Below are positions 1 through 9,621 of a stretch of DNA of 64,000 bases, piece after piece; positions within the stretch are counted from its first letter, which is position 1, and every line of letters starts with the position of its first letter. Source of the stretch: Tamlana sp. 2_MG-2023 (GTDB taxonomy: Bacteria; Bacteroidota; Bacteroidia; Flavobacteriales; Flavobacteriaceae); the NCBI RefSeq assembly GCF_030548465.1, contig NZ_JAUOSF010000003.1:414035-478034 (forward strand), written 5' to 3'. The position numbers were made by a program, and so were the translations under genes. Below the pieces are notes generated by a model. It was not told where the DNA came from, did no database searches, and saw nothing but the letters and a program-made list of their open reading frames with translations.

Positions 1-2237
1 AAACCAGAGTTTTCAATGGTACCTGCATTAAATTCATTGGATAGAAACCCTGCCGATCCTGGTGTGATTAATGAACCATCTTCTACAATCGCATCTCTAG
101 TAGTCTTTTTGTAATAATCGGCTGTGAAAGATAGCTTGCTGCTAAAGGCTCTTAAATCGATACCAACATCAAATTGTTCAGATGTTTCCCATACTAAATT
201 CGGATTGGCATACCCTGTGATTTCTGCACCTTCATTACCTAAATAAACAATAGGAAGTTCGTTAACAATGTTTGTAATATAGGTTTTGTCTGAATTACCT
301 TTTAAGTTAGCCCGACTACCGTTTTGCCCCCAACTACCTCTAAATTTAAGGTAATTGAAACCGGCTTGGGTATTCCAAAAATTTTCATTTGAAATGATCC
401 AACCCGCAGAGAACGATGGGAAAACGCCTGTTTTGTTGTCTGTAGGGAATTTATCTGATTTATCTGATCTTACTGAAGCTTCAAATAGATATTTATCGGC
501 ATAATCGTAAGAGAATCTACTGTAAATAGATACCATATTGTCATAATAAGGATCTACGATATCTTGCTGGGTGTTGAATCCTGGCAAATCATAATCCCAT
601 CCAGTAAAGTCTGCTACAGCCACCGAACCACTATTTTTTATAGGGGTTTCTACATCCTGATCTTCGGCGGAGTATCCTGCCATTAATTTCAGGTTATGTG
701 ATCCTAAAGATTTTTCATAGGTTAGGAAGTTTTCCCATAGCCATCTTGTGCTTTCTACTTTTTCATGTGAACCGGTATAGGCTGTGTTTGCAGCTTCAGA
801 CGACACATAATATGGGATTATACGTGTTGTGGTTTCTGTGTTTTCTTGATCAATACCAAATCTTGAAGTTACCGAAAGTCCTTCCGCTAAGTTTAATTTT
901 AAGTATATCGATGCTAATAATTGATCGCCGTCATAATTGGTTTTATCAATTTCATTGGCATAGGCTACGGGATTTATAACTTCACCTGTTGAAAATGAAG
1001 GATAGCCGTAAACGTTTCCATCACCATCAGTTAATAAGGGCACACCATTCGTGTTGGCATTATCGATAACCGATTGTGGCACTTGTCCGTTAGGGTAAGT
1101 TACCGGAGTTAAAGGGTCAATAATCAGCATGTTTTGAATTACCCCTCTGGTATCGCTGTTTTCTTGGATACCATTTCTATCGGAAAGGGAATAGGTGGCG
1201 TTAAGTCCGATTTCAACAACCTTACCTAATTTACTCTTTAAGTTTGTACGAAAGGTGGTTCTTTTAAAGTTGGAGTTTGATCTTCCAACCACCCCATCTT
1301 GATCTAAATGAGAGGCCGAAGCATAGTACATGAATTTTTCACTACCACCAGAAATATTAACGTCGAAGCGTTGTAGCATGGCTGTAGAAAAGGTTTCGTC
1401 AATCCAATTGGTGTTGTAGCCATTGTTAGAAACCGTTCCAATGCCCGCTTCATTCATATAGTTTACAAACTGTGAAGAATCCATGAGTTCCATGCTGGTG
1501 TTTACAAACTGTACGCCTGTTTGGCTGTTGAAAGACACTCTTAAATCGCCTGTACGACCACTTTTTGTGTTTATGATAATAACCCCGTTGGCGCCTTCTG
1601 TACCGTAAATTGAAGAGGATGCCGCATCTTTTAAAATTTCGATATTTTCAATATCTGAAGGCGCGATATCTTCAATAGATGAGGTTTTCATACCATCTAC
1701 AATATAAAGCGGTTCAGAATTACCACTGGAACCGGCTCCACGAATTCTAATTTTTGCTCCAGAACCAGGCGCCCCTGAAGAGGATGATACGGTAACCCCT
1801 GAGGTACGACCTTGAATCACTTGCTCAACTCTCTGGTTAGAAGAGGATGCAATGCGTTCACTGTCTATACTTGAAATAGCACCTGTTACCAAGCTCTTTT
1901 TCTTAGTGCCGTAGCCAACAACCACAATTTCATCTAATACCGAAGCATCTTCGGATAAAGTGACGTTTAATGTTGTTTGTCCTGTAAATTTAATTTCTTG
2001 TGATTGGTAACCAACAAATGAAAATACCAGCGTATTTCCTGTATTGGTGTTGAGTTCATAATTTCCGTCAAAGTCTGTTACAGTTCCAGAGGTAGTTCCT
2101 TTGGCTATAACATTCACTCCTGGAATAGGAACACCTGCTTTGTCGGAAACAGTTCCTGTAACTGATTGCGCATAAATGATGCTGCCAATCAATAAAAAGG
2201 CGGGAAGCATCATTTTTTTAAGTAATCTGTTTTTCAT
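1..2237 (-). CDS. SusC-like TonB-dependent receptor, 5' part (runs off the left edge)
   Basis: Outer-membrane TonB-dependent transporter of the SusC class, which imports oligosaccharides together with a SusD lipoprotein. The minus-strand frame opens at an ATG at 2237-2235 and stays open to the window edge (about 745 codons). It starts with a signal peptide (MKNRLLKKMMLPAFLLIGSI). A CarboxypepD_reg-like domain follows (about residues 22-95), then the linker with VVVGYGTKKKSLVTGAIS and a TonB plug with the IRIRGAGSSG and ILKDAASSAIYGTEGANGVI motifs typical of SusC, then barrel sequence. The 3' end and any SusD partner lie outside the window. It is separated by 327 bp from, and codirectional with, the HTCS gene, so it may belong to a second polysaccharide locus controlled by that regulator. 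Substrate unknown. Confidence 0.93.
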   Translation of the reverse strand, partial: MKNRLLKKMMLPAFLLIGSIIYAQSVTGTVSDKAGVPIPGVNVIAKGTTSGTVTDFDGNYELNTNTGNTLVFSFVGYQSQEIKFTGQTTLNVTLSEDASVLDEIVVVGYGTKKKSLVTGAISSIDSERIASSSNQRVEQVIQGRTSGVTVSSSSGAPGSGAKIRIRGAGSSGNSEPLYIVDGMKTSSIEDIAPSDIENIEILKDAASSSIYGTEGANGVIIINTKSGRTGDLRVSFNSQTGVQFVNTSMELMDSSQFVNYMNEAGIGTVSNNGYNTNWIDETFSTAMLQRFDVNISGGSEKFMYYASASHLDQDGVVGRSNSNFKRTTFRTNLKSKLGKVVEIGLNATYSLSDRNGIQENSDTRGVIQNMLIIDPLTPVTYPNGQVPQSVIDNANTNGVPLLTDGDGNVYGYPSFSTGEVINPVAYANEIDKTNYDGDQLLASIYLKLNLAEGLSVTSRFGIDQENTETTTRIIPYYVSSEAANTAYTGSHEKVESTRWLWENFLTYEKSLGSHNLKLMAGYSAEDQDVETPIKNSGSVAVADFTGWDYDLPGFNTQQDIVDPYYDNMVSIYSRFSYDYADKYLFEASVRSDKSDKFPTDNKTGVFPSFSAGWIISNENFWNTQAGFNYLKFRGSWGQNGSRANLKGNSDKTYITNIVNELPIVYLGNEGAEITGYANPNLVWETSEQFDVGIDLRAFSSKLSFTADYYKKTTRDAIVEDGSLITPGSAGFLSNEFNAGTIENSG

Positions 2238-2564
2238 AAAGTTTAGTTAGTTTTTAAGTTATTACTATCCTTGTTTTGTTTTAAAACACATACACAATGA
2301 TGAAAAGAAGTAGTGCTATAATGCACAGGATTATAATAACTTCTCCGATTTTTTTAAGTCTATTTGTTTTAAACATATCCCAAATGTTAAAAAATTATTA
2401 AATGAAACATATAACCTTTAGAGCATGTATTAGAAATTTTGTGGCAATAGTCTTTCATTTAGAGGGTTTGCGACATTTGAATTAAGTGGTGCAACAATTT
2501 TACTAACAGGGTTTTAATACTATTTTAACCATATAATATCGCTTTTAATTTGTTTTTCTTTTAA
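2238..2564. other. Intergenic region between HTCS stop and SusC start
   Basis: 327 bp without a gene. It must hold the promoter and leader of the minus-strand SusC gene. I saw no exact TAnnTTTG element, no strong T-run hairpin behind the HTCS stop, and no copy of the 17-bp operator found elsewhere in the window. The region therefore looks regulated differently from the arabinose-linked genes. Confidence 0.5.
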
Positions 2565-5500
2565 TTAGGAGGCTGTTTTAGACTTCACTTCGGTAGGTAA
2601 AAAACCAAAATGATTTTTAAAACATTTGGTGAAATAGGAGTGTGAAGAAAAACCGGTAGCGTAACAAACTTTGCTAATATTGGTTTCACCCATCTCTAAA
2701 ATTTGCTTGGCTTTTTGCAGTCTAATATTTCTTAAAAACTCACTAGCAGTTTGGTTAGTAAGTGCTTTAATTTTACGGTAAAACTGACTTCTACTCAAAT
2801 TAAGTTGAGATGCTAAAGATTCTACATTTAAATTCGGGTCGCCAATATTTTTGTTAATATGGTTTAAGACGTTTTCAATGAATTCTTTATCTAAGGGTGT
2901 GCTGTTGACATCTTGTGGTACTTCACTAATCACGCTAAAGTATTTGTTGAAAATAAGTTGTCTGCTGGTAATGAGTTGAGCCAGTCTTAGTTTAAGTAAG
3001 CGAATATTAAAGGGCTTCACTAAATAAGCATCAGCTCCTGTTTCTATCCCTTCAATACGGTCTTCTACCTTTGCCTTGGCGGTAAGCATTAAAACCGGGA
3101 TGTGACTGGTGCTTAGGTCTTTTTTTAAGTGCTTGCAGAATGCCATGCCGTCCATTTCAGGCATCACCACATCGGTAAGGACGACATCAGGAAAAGCTTC
3201 CTTGGCAATTTTTAGTCCGTCAACTCCGTTATTAGCAATAAGTACTTTGTATTGCTTGCTTAACTCAAGTTTTAAATAAGCTCTTAGTTCTTGATTATCT
3301 TCAACAACTAATATGGTGTGCTGTTTTTGAGAAGTTCCCGCTACTAAAGGTTCTTCAGTTTCTTCTACTAATGAAACTGCTGGCACATAAGAGAAATCAT
3401 CGTCTTTAAGGAATTCTGAAGCATCATCAAAAACGATTTGGTTTTCTTTAAAGTGGTTATGGCCTAATGGCAGCAGAATTTTAAAGGTGGTTCCTACACC
3501 AACTTCACTCGTGACTTCAATATTTCCCTTATGTAATTTTACAAAACTTTGTACAACTTCAAGCCCAATGCCTGTTCCACCAAAATAGGTTTTACTTTGG
3601 TTTTCTACTTGGTAAAAGCGTTCGAATATTTTATCGGCTTCTTCGGCTTTTAAACCTGGACCGGTATCTGAAATAATGATTTCTACCGCTTGCACACCGC
3701 CTTGTTCATTAACCAAAGGCAAATTGTAAAGTTCTTCAGTGGCTAATAACTCGATGTTTATAGCGCCACCTTCAGGCGTGATTTTAATGGCGTTAGATAG
3801 TAAGTTAAATATGATTTTTTCTAGCATTTTGACATCGGCCCAAACGGTTATATTTGGGTTGTCAGAATCCACACTTAACAGAATATTTTTGTTGTTGGCT
3901 TCTTCTTTAAAATAACTGACTATATTTTTAGTAAAATCTAGAAGGTTTAGTTGTCTGGCTTTAACCTGAAGTTTATTGAGTTCCAGTTTTCTGAAATCCA
4001 TGAGTTCATTAATGAGTCGGTATAAGCGATCGGCATTTTTATTAATAATGGCATGTTTGTTTTGCACATGGTGAGGTAAGTCTAACTTAGAGTCATGAAT
4101 GAGGTCTTTTAATGGGTTCATGATTAAAGTGAGTGGTGTGCGAAACTCATGTGAAATATTAGTAAAAAACTGAATTTTTTTCTGATTCAATTCATCTTGT
4201 TGTAACCGCTGTATGCGTTCATTTCTAATAAGTTCTTTTTCTTTTATTCTGCTTTGAGTAAGGTGGTTGAGGTAGTAAAAACTGAGTAGAAACAGGAGAA
4301 TATAGAGGATGATGGCCCAAGTAGTTTTCCACCAAGGCGGTAGAATTTCTATGCTTAGTTCTAAAGGGGTTTCATTCCATACCCCATCATTGTTTGAAGA
4401 TTTCAGCTTAAAGGTGTAATTGCCTTGGTCTAGGTTAGTATAGGTTGCACTGCGTTTTTGGCCTACATAATTCCAAGAATCTTCATAGCCTTCTAAGTAA
4501 TAGGCATAGTTGTTTTTTTCTGGTCTGGTAAAGTTTATCCCCGTATATTCTATGGTGAAAACCGATTGGTCACTGTTTAGGGTGATGTTATTGGTTTCAG
4601 AAATCGTTTTGTTTAGAGGGGCATCAGCTTGGTTGGGAATGACCGTTTCATTAAATAATTTGAAATCGGTTAAACGTAAAATAGGAACCTTTGCATTGGT
4701 TTTTAGGTTATTCGGATGAAAATAATCGAGACCCTTTAAGTTGCCAAAGTAAAGCATGTCTTGGCAGTCTTTTAAAACAGCACCAGCGTTAAAGTCGTTA
4801 GATAATAAACCGTCGTTAAACGTGTAATTGGTATATTCTAATGGGTTTAAATCTATTTTAGTTAAACCTGAATTGCCACTAACCCAGATGTTGTTGTCGG
4901 CATCCTCAATAATAGCCGCGACGTTGTCTTCTTCTAAACCATTTGCTCGGTTATACCATTCTAATTGTTTACTGGAGGTGTTGTATTGATAGAGACCAGT
5001 ACCTCGAGTTCCAACCCAAATATTAGTTTTAGAATCTTCGTAGATGCTCAGTATGTAATTGGTGTTTGATGAGCTGTTAAACGTTTTATTTATTTTATCT
5101 GAAAAAGCGTGGATTCTCTTGATGTGCATGCCATCTTTTTCAATTTTAAAAAGTCCGTCAACAGAACCTAGCCATAAATCATCGTTGGTGTCAACGAGTA
5201 CTTTAGAAACATCGGTAGTGTTCAGGCGATGTTTTACAAAGGCTTCCGAATTAAAATGTGTAAAATCCTTGGTTTCTGGATTGAAGGCATGGAGCCCTTG
5301 GAATGAAGTGCCTATCCAAATAGTACCTTCGGCATCTTCAGTAATACTTCTAATGGTATTTGATTTTAATCCTACAGCATTTTCGCTCGAGTAGCTGATA
5401 AATTTTTTGCTTCCTTTTTCTAGAAAGAACAAACCATGGTCCCAACTTCCGGCCCAAATGTTTCCCTTAGAATCTTTATATAAGGACATGATGTGGTTAG

Positions 5501-6740
5501 ATTGTAAACCAGAATAGACGCTCTGGTCTTCGGAGTTTATATGCGTGATTTTACCAGATTTGGTATTTAGTACGTCAATACCTCCGCCATCGGTAGCCAT
5601 CCAAAGATTTTCATTTTCATCTTTAATGAGGGCCATAATAGAAGTTATTTTTAGTGAGTTGTCTTTGTTTGGAGAACTTTTAATGTCCTTAAACTTGTCA
5701 TATAAAGCATCACTTATGGCCACGCCACTATTGAAATAGCCCATCCAAATACGGCCATCGTTGTCTACATAAACTTTCCAAATGGAATTATGCAACAAGC
5801 TGTTTTCATCTTCCTTGCTATAGATGTAGTTTTTAACAATCGCATCGTTGTGGTCTAAATGAAAAAGCCCGTCGTTTTCGGTGCCAATCATCATGCTGTC
5901 ATCAGCTAATTGGGCAAAGGTTATGATCTTTTTTGTGGTTAGCGGTATTTGTTTAACACTAATGATGCTATAGTTTTGATTTTTATTCAAGGTACATTTG
6001 TAAACGCCTTGGTTGGCTTGTGTGCCTACCCATAATTGGTTATTTCGATCTACCATGAGAGTAGAAATATCGGTTTCAAAACTGGTTTTATTTTTGGTGT
6101 AAAAATGGGCATGCACCAGTTTGTTTTCGGTAACATCAATTTCTTTTAAACCATAATTTGTGCCCACGTATAATTTGTTGTTGCCAACATGCTCAATACT
6201 ATTGATATTGATGCGGTGCGATTGGTCATGAAACGTTGAATTTGCTACTTTTTCAACTTTAAAACTGTTGATATTCAGCTTGAAAATACCGTTGCCGTAG
6301 GTGCCTATGTATAAATTGTTTGAGGCGTCTTCGGTTATGGTTGTGATTTTATCACTGTTAGGGTTGCTAGCATCAAGTACAAAACGTTGAAATTGATCTA
6401 AAGCACTATTGTATAAATCTAATCCGTTTTCGGTGCCTACCCAGAGTCTTTGTTTACTATCTATAAAAGTACAGTCTACGCGGCTGCTGCTCAAAGACGT
6501 TGAATCGTTTAAAATGTGTTTGTAAGAGGTGTAATTGATGCCATCAAACTTGTAGAGTCCTGTGGCATTGGTGGCAATCCAAATGAATCCCTTGTGGTCT
6601 TGTACGATATCTGGAATGCCAACTTTAGGAATGCCTTCTTTGATGCTTACAAAATCATATTCCTTTTGGATGTGCTGCCCCCAAGAATTGAACTGAAAAA
6701 CCCACAATAAAAGTAGGGTTAAACGTATAGTTTTTTTCAT
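2565..6740 (-). CDS. Hybrid two-component system regulator (HTCS)
   Basis: One-protein glycan sensor, 1391 residues. A signal peptide (1-21) is followed by a periplasmic sensor of many Reg_prop propeller repeats (about 40-690, recurring N-I-W-I/V-G-T motifs) and a Y_Y_Y domain (about 725-800). One membrane helix is near 806-824. The histidine kinase has H864 in NISHEFRTPLTLI and ATP-binding boxes NLLSNAIKITPEG, DTGPGL and GGTGIGLEVV. The receiver domain has D1190 in DVVLTDVVMPEMDG and K1242. An AraC-type HTH (about 1290-1388) ends the protein. All catalytic residues are present. In this family an oligosaccharide binds the propeller and the AraC domain activates nearby sus genes. It may serve the left SusC locus, the right one, or both. 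Its first third is duplicated, with an internal deletion, at 59095-59468. Confidence 0.96.
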   Translation of the reverse strand: MKKTIRLTLLLLWVFQFNSWGQHIQKEYDFVSIKEGIPKVGIPDIVQDHKGFIWIATNATGLYKFDGINYTSYKHILNDSTSLSSSRVDCTFIDSKQRLWVGTENGLDLYNSALDQFQRFVLDASNPNSDKITTITEDASNNLYIGTYGNGIFKLNINSFKVEKVANSTFHDQSHRININSIEHVGNNKLYVGTNYGLKEIDVTENKLVHAHFYTKNKTSFETDISTLMVDRNNQLWVGTQANQGVYKCTLNKNQNYSIISVKQIPLTTKKIITFAQLADDSMMIGTENDGLFHLDHNDAIVKNYIYSKEDENSLLHNSIWKVYVDNDGRIWMGYFNSGVAISDALYDKFKDIKSSPNKDNSLKITSIMALIKDENENLWMATDGGGIDVLNTKSGKITHINSEDQSVYSGLQSNHIMSLYKDSKGNIWAGSWDHGLFFLEKGSKKFISYSSENAVGLKSNTIRSITEDAEGTIWIGTSFQGLHAFNPETKDFTHFNSEAFVKHRLNTTDVSKVLVDTNDDLWLGSVDGLFKIEKDGMHIKRIHAFSDKINKTFNSSSNTNYILSIYEDSKTNIWVGTRGTGLYQYNTSSKQLEWYNRANGLEEDNVAAIIEDADNNIWVSGNSGLTKIDLNPLEYTNYTFNDGLLSNDFNAGAVLKDCQDMLYFGNLKGLDYFHPNNLKTNAKVPILRLTDFKLFNETVIPNQADAPLNKTISETNNITLNSDQSVFTIEYTGINFTRPEKNNYAYYLEGYEDSWNYVGQKRSATYTNLDQGNYTFKLKSSNNDGVWNETPLELSIEILPPWWKTTWAIILYILLFLLSFYYLNHLTQSRIKEKELIRNERIQRLQQDELNQKKIQFFTNISHEFRTPLTLIMNPLKDLIHDSKLDLPHHVQNKHAIINKNADRLYRLINELMDFRKLELNKLQVKARQLNLLDFTKNIVSYFKEEANNKNILLSVDSDNPNITVWADVKMLEKIIFNLLSNAIKITPEGGAINIELLATEELYNLPLVNEQGGVQAVEIIISDTGPGLKAEEADKIFERFYQVENQSKTYFGGTGIGLEVVQSFVKLHKGNIEVTSEVGVGTTFKILLPLGHNHFKENQIVFDDASEFLKDDDFSYVPAVSLVEETEEPLVAGTSQKQHTILVVEDNQELRAYLKLELSKQYKVLIANNGVDGLKIAKEAFPDVVLTDVVMPEMDGMAFCKHLKKDLSTSHIPVLMLTAKAKVEDRIEGIETGADAYLVKPFNIRLLKLRLAQLITSRQLIFNKYFSVISEVPQDVNSTPLDKEFIENVLNHINKNIGDPNLNVESLASQLNLSRSQFYRKIKALTNQTASEFLRNIRLQKAKQILEMGETNISKVCYATGFSSHSYFTKCFKNHFGFLPTEVKSKTAS

Positions 6741-7969
6741 AAGTCAAGTGGTTAGTTGGATTTGTATTTAAAGATAAAGATAAAATTTAAGAAAATTCAG
6801 CACTAAAATTAAAGAAGCATCCATTGTAAATTATGTTGCATATAGGCTGTGAATGTTGCGCTGTTAGGGGCTTGTATGTTGTTTGGATTAAAGTGAAATC
6901 TGAAGTGAATCACTATGTTGTGTTTGTGCTGTTCAAATTTTAGACGGTTTACAGGCTTGTTAGTAGTATATACTTTTTCAAGATCTAGCTAAGCTTCAGT
7001 ATGCTAAAACTTCGTAAATTTGAAACCGAAATCCATATTTATGAAAGTTCTCCATTTAGATACCAATCACGAGTTATTAATTAATCAATTAAACGCTTTA
7101 GGTTTTGAAAACCATGAAGATTATACCTCTTCAAAAGCCGAAATTGAAGCTAAAATTCATGAGTACGACGGTATTGTATTAAGAAGCCGCTTCACCATTG
7201 ATAAAACTTTTTTAGATGCTGCGCGTAATTTGAAGTTCATTGGTCGTGTAGGTGCGGGATTGGAGAATATTGACTGCGATTATGCCGAGAGTAAAGGCGT
7301 GTTTTTAGTATCGGCGCCCGAGGGGAATAGAAATGCCGTTGGTGAGCATGCTTTAGGGATGTTACTTTCTTTATTTAATAAATTGAATAAGGCTGACGCC
7401 GAAGTAAGGGTTGGAAAGTGGTTGCGCGAAGCCAATCGTGGTATTGAGTTAGATGGTCGAACCGTTGGACTCATCGGTTACGGAAACATGGGGAAAGCCT
7501 TCGCTAAAAAATTACGAGGTTTTGACGTTGAGGTGCTTTGTTATGATATTAAAGACGGTGTTGGTGATGTCAATGCTAAACAAGTAGATTTACAAACCTT
7601 TAAAGAACAGGTTGATGTGATTAGTTTACATACGCCACAAACGCCACTCACTTTAAACATGATTGATGCTAATTTTATTAATCAGGTGAAAAAACCATTT
7701 TGGTTAATCAATACCGCACGCGGAAAAAGTGTGGTGACTCAAGATTTGGTGTCTGCATTAAAATCAGGGAAAATATTAGGGGCCGGACTAGATGTTTTAG
7801 AATATGAAAAAGCCTCTTTTGAAACCTTGTTTTCTACGGAACTACCTGAAGCTTTTAAATATTTAATTGAAGCTGAAAATGTGTTGTTAACACCGCATGT
7901 TGCGGGTTGGACGGTTGAAAGTAAAGAAAAATTAGCTCAAACTATTGTAGATAAGATTAAAGCGAAATT
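6064..7969. repeat. Left copy of long direct repeat (HTCS 5' part + dehydrogenase)
   Basis: This segment recurs in the same orientation at 59095-60697 with high identity (about 97 percent by eye over the stretches compared), including the 300-bp divergent promoter region. The left copy is intact: both genes read through without stops. The right copy lacks the 303 bp corresponding to one of the two GTTTTCGGT repeats (6123-6131 and 6426-6434) plus the DNA between them. Homology ends just before the dehydrogenase stop codon. Confidence 0.93.
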
Positions 7970-7976
7970 TTGTTAA
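7041..7976 (+). CDS. D-isomer-specific 2-hydroxyacid dehydrogenase (phosphoglycerate-dehydrogenase-like)
   Basis: Cytoplasmic NAD-dependent oxidoreductase of the D-2-hydroxyacid dehydrogenase family, 311 residues from the ATG at 7041. An in-frame TTG at 7020 would add seven residues, but the ATG is preferred because its start is conserved in the duplicate. The Rossmann fold is marked by GLIGYGNMGKAFAKKL (143-158). The catalytic arginine is R227 in INTARGKS, the acidic residue is near E254/E256 in DVLEYEK, and the catalytic histidine is H286 in TPHVAGW. There is no ACT regulatory domain, so it is shorter than classical SerA. It is divergent from the HTCS and 21 bp before the DUF1801 gene. Substrate is uncertain: 3-phosphoglycerate, hydroxypyruvate or another 2-hydroxyacid. 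It is the intact parent or sister of the pseudogene at 59769-60704. Confidence 0.9.
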   Translation: MKVLHLDTNHELLINQLNALGFENHEDYTSSKAEIEAKIHEYDGIVLRSRFTIDKTFLDAARNLKFIGRVGAGLENIDCDYAESKGVFLVSAPEGNRNAVGEHALGMLLSLFNKLNKADAEVRVGKWLREANRGIELDGRTVGLIGYGNMGKAFAKKLRGFDVEVLCYDIKDGVGDVNAKQVDLQTFKEQVDVISLHTPQTPLTLNMIDANFINQVKKPFWLINTARGKSVVTQDLVSALKSGKILGAGLDVLEYEKASFETLFSTELPEAFKYLIEAENVLLTPHVAGWTVESKEKLAQTIVDKIKAKFC

Positions 7977-7997
7977 CTTTAAGGAAAACAAAATAAC

Positions 7998-8456
7998 GTG
8001 CTATACAAAGCAGACTCTCCAGAAGATTATATCAGTCAGTTGCCCGAAGATCGGGTAGCACCCATAGAAAAACTTAGAGAAACTATTTTAGATAATTTGC
8101 CCGAAGGGTTTCAGGAAGGTATTCAATACGGTATGATTGCCTATTATGTGCCACATACGCTATATCCAGACGGTTATCACTGTAAGCCCGAAGAACCTTT
8201 GCCATTTATGAGTTTTGCATCTCAAAAGAATTCTATAAATCTTTACCATAGCGGTATTTATGCCATTCCAGAATTGTACGATTGGTTTGTTTCCGAATAT
8301 CCAAAGTACAGTACATTAAAGCTCGATATGGGTAAAAGTTGCATTCGGTTTAAAAAAGTGAGCGCCATACCTTATGAGCTCATAGGGGAATTAGCGCGTA
8401 AACTTAGTGTTGCCGAGTGGGTTACAGTTTATGAAAAAGCGCTTAAAAAGAAGTAG
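7998..8456 (+). CDS. DUF1801 (YdhG-like) domain protein
   Basis: Small cytoplasmic protein of 152 residues of unknown biochemical role. Features typical of DUF1801 are the N-terminal YISQLPEDRVAPIEKLRETI, the strand GFQEGIQYGMIAYYVP, the central NSINLYHSGIYA and the C-terminal LDMGKSCIRFKKVSAIP. It starts with GTG at 7998; I see no in-frame ATG nearer the dehydrogenase stop, and AAGGA at 7981-7985 is a possible weak ribosome site. It is probably cotranscribed with the dehydrogenase upstream. The right-hand repeat copy has no trace of this gene, so the duplication stopped before it. Confidence 0.8.
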   Translation: MLYKADSPEDYISQLPEDRVAPIEKLRETILDNLPEGFQEGIQYGMIAYYVPHTLYPDGYHCKPEEPLPFMSFASQKNSINLYHSGIYAIPELYDWFVSEYPKYSTLKLDMGKSCIRFKKVSAIPYELIGELARKLSVAEWVTVYEKALKKK

Positions 8457-8495
8457 TTTTTCACGCTGTCGTGGAAAAAATAGCTAAATAAGAAG

Positions 8496-8736
8496 AAACG
8501 TGTAACAGGAATTGGCGGATTATTTTTCAAATCGACAGCCTCTTAAAGCCTCCAAAGATTGGCATATTAAACAATAGGAATTTAACACCGACGATTATGG
8601 TTGTACCTTTTTGAGGAATGATGAAGGCGGTAACAAAATTCATCTTTGGGAGCCTACAAATGGTGCTTTGTTGTTTTTTTTACAACGTTTTCAAACTTTG
8701 AATGAAAAATCGATAAACAAAAAAATAACAACTTGA
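8496..8736 (+). pseudogene. Decayed VOC (glyoxalase-like) family gene
   Basis: The conceptual translation begins VTGIGGLFFKSTAS, matching the start of small VOC proteins (TGIGGIFFK-type). It then hits a stop, shifts frame to WHIKQ, meets a second stop (TAG), and continues as EFNTDDYGCTFLRNDEGG and NKIHLWEP, the family's C-terminal signature, ending in TGA at 8734-8736. About 80 codons remain against roughly 120-130 in intact members, so the middle has been lost as well. A dead gene; the family call rests on two motifs at the expected ends. Confidence 0.6.
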
Positions 8737-9621
8737 ATGTTGCTTTTGGAACTGCTCAATGAATCACATAAATATTTGATGAAAATGCTAAAGTAGCCAT
8801 TGGTTCTTGTGGTAGTATGGAGTTCTTGTCGTTTACTGTTTCTCGATTTTCAGTAACTTAATTTTGTTTATTCTTAAAGTGAATATTTCACACAAATAAT
8901 TAAATTTGTTTTATTATTGCCTAATTTATGTGCTCAAAACTTGAGTGCTTAGGTGTAGAAAGTGCTTAAATTCCCTTAGGTAACGATTGTTGAGCTTTAT
9001 GCTAACAAACGGCTTACTTTTTTAGTTAATTCCATATGTACATTCACTGTTGTTATGAATTCAAATTCGTAACCTAATACCATAGTTAAAAATTATAACT
9101 GTGCTATTAGGGTGCTGTTAAAAAAAATTTCATTTATAACTAATAATAGATGCTAGTTAATGAGTTTTCGAACTGTTAATTTAATTGAAGCTAGAAAGAT
9201 GTTTTAAAAAATAAGAGATTTGGTGTTTTATCTAGCTTGTAGAATTTCTTATTGTTAGTTTATTTGTTAATTATCTAAAAATAAGTGTTTTAAATTTAGT
9301 TTTTCACAAATATAACTGAATTACGGAAAGTAAAATGGAATATTATTTAAACAAAAGTCTTAATAAATGTATTTTTTACATTTTATTTTATTAATATTGT
9401 CATGTCATGATTTAGAGAGTGCTTCAAGTCTTATTTATTTCATGTAAGAATTTTTAAAATTTTTCGATAGGTGAGTAGTCGTATTATAGTTATCAATAAA
9501 ATGAATAACTTATCAATAACCTAACCAAGTTAGAGAAGTACGATAGGATTTAGAGTTTTAACATAGAATCCTAAATGAGCCTTTTAGTGACTAATTAAAC
9601 AAGTATCAACCAGATTTAGAG
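8737..9621. other. Long non-coding stretch upstream of the SusC operon
   Basis: 885 bp without a convincing gene, very AT-rich. A short stretch at about 8765-8860 stays partly open (FDENAKVAIGSCGSMEFLSF) and may be another relic, but I recognise no family. The only regulatory signal I support is the palindrome at 9366-9382. The 220 bp between it and the SusC start would be a long 5' leader. Confidence 0.5.
9366..9382. promoter_or_regulatory. Putative AraR-type operator upstream of the SusCD operon
   Basis: AATGTA-TTTTT-TACATT, a perfect 6+6 palindrome with a 5-bp spacer. It matches the motif ARTGTA-N5-TACAYT found upstream of eight other transcription units here. A weak -7-like TAATATTG follows 26 bp from its start. 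It is the only candidate site before the 15-kb SusC-to-phosphatase operon. Confidence 0.55.

Noticed and set aside
7020..7040. TTG start adding seven residues to the dehydrogenase
   Set aside because: The ATG at 7041 gives the normal family N-terminus directly at the first beta strand.
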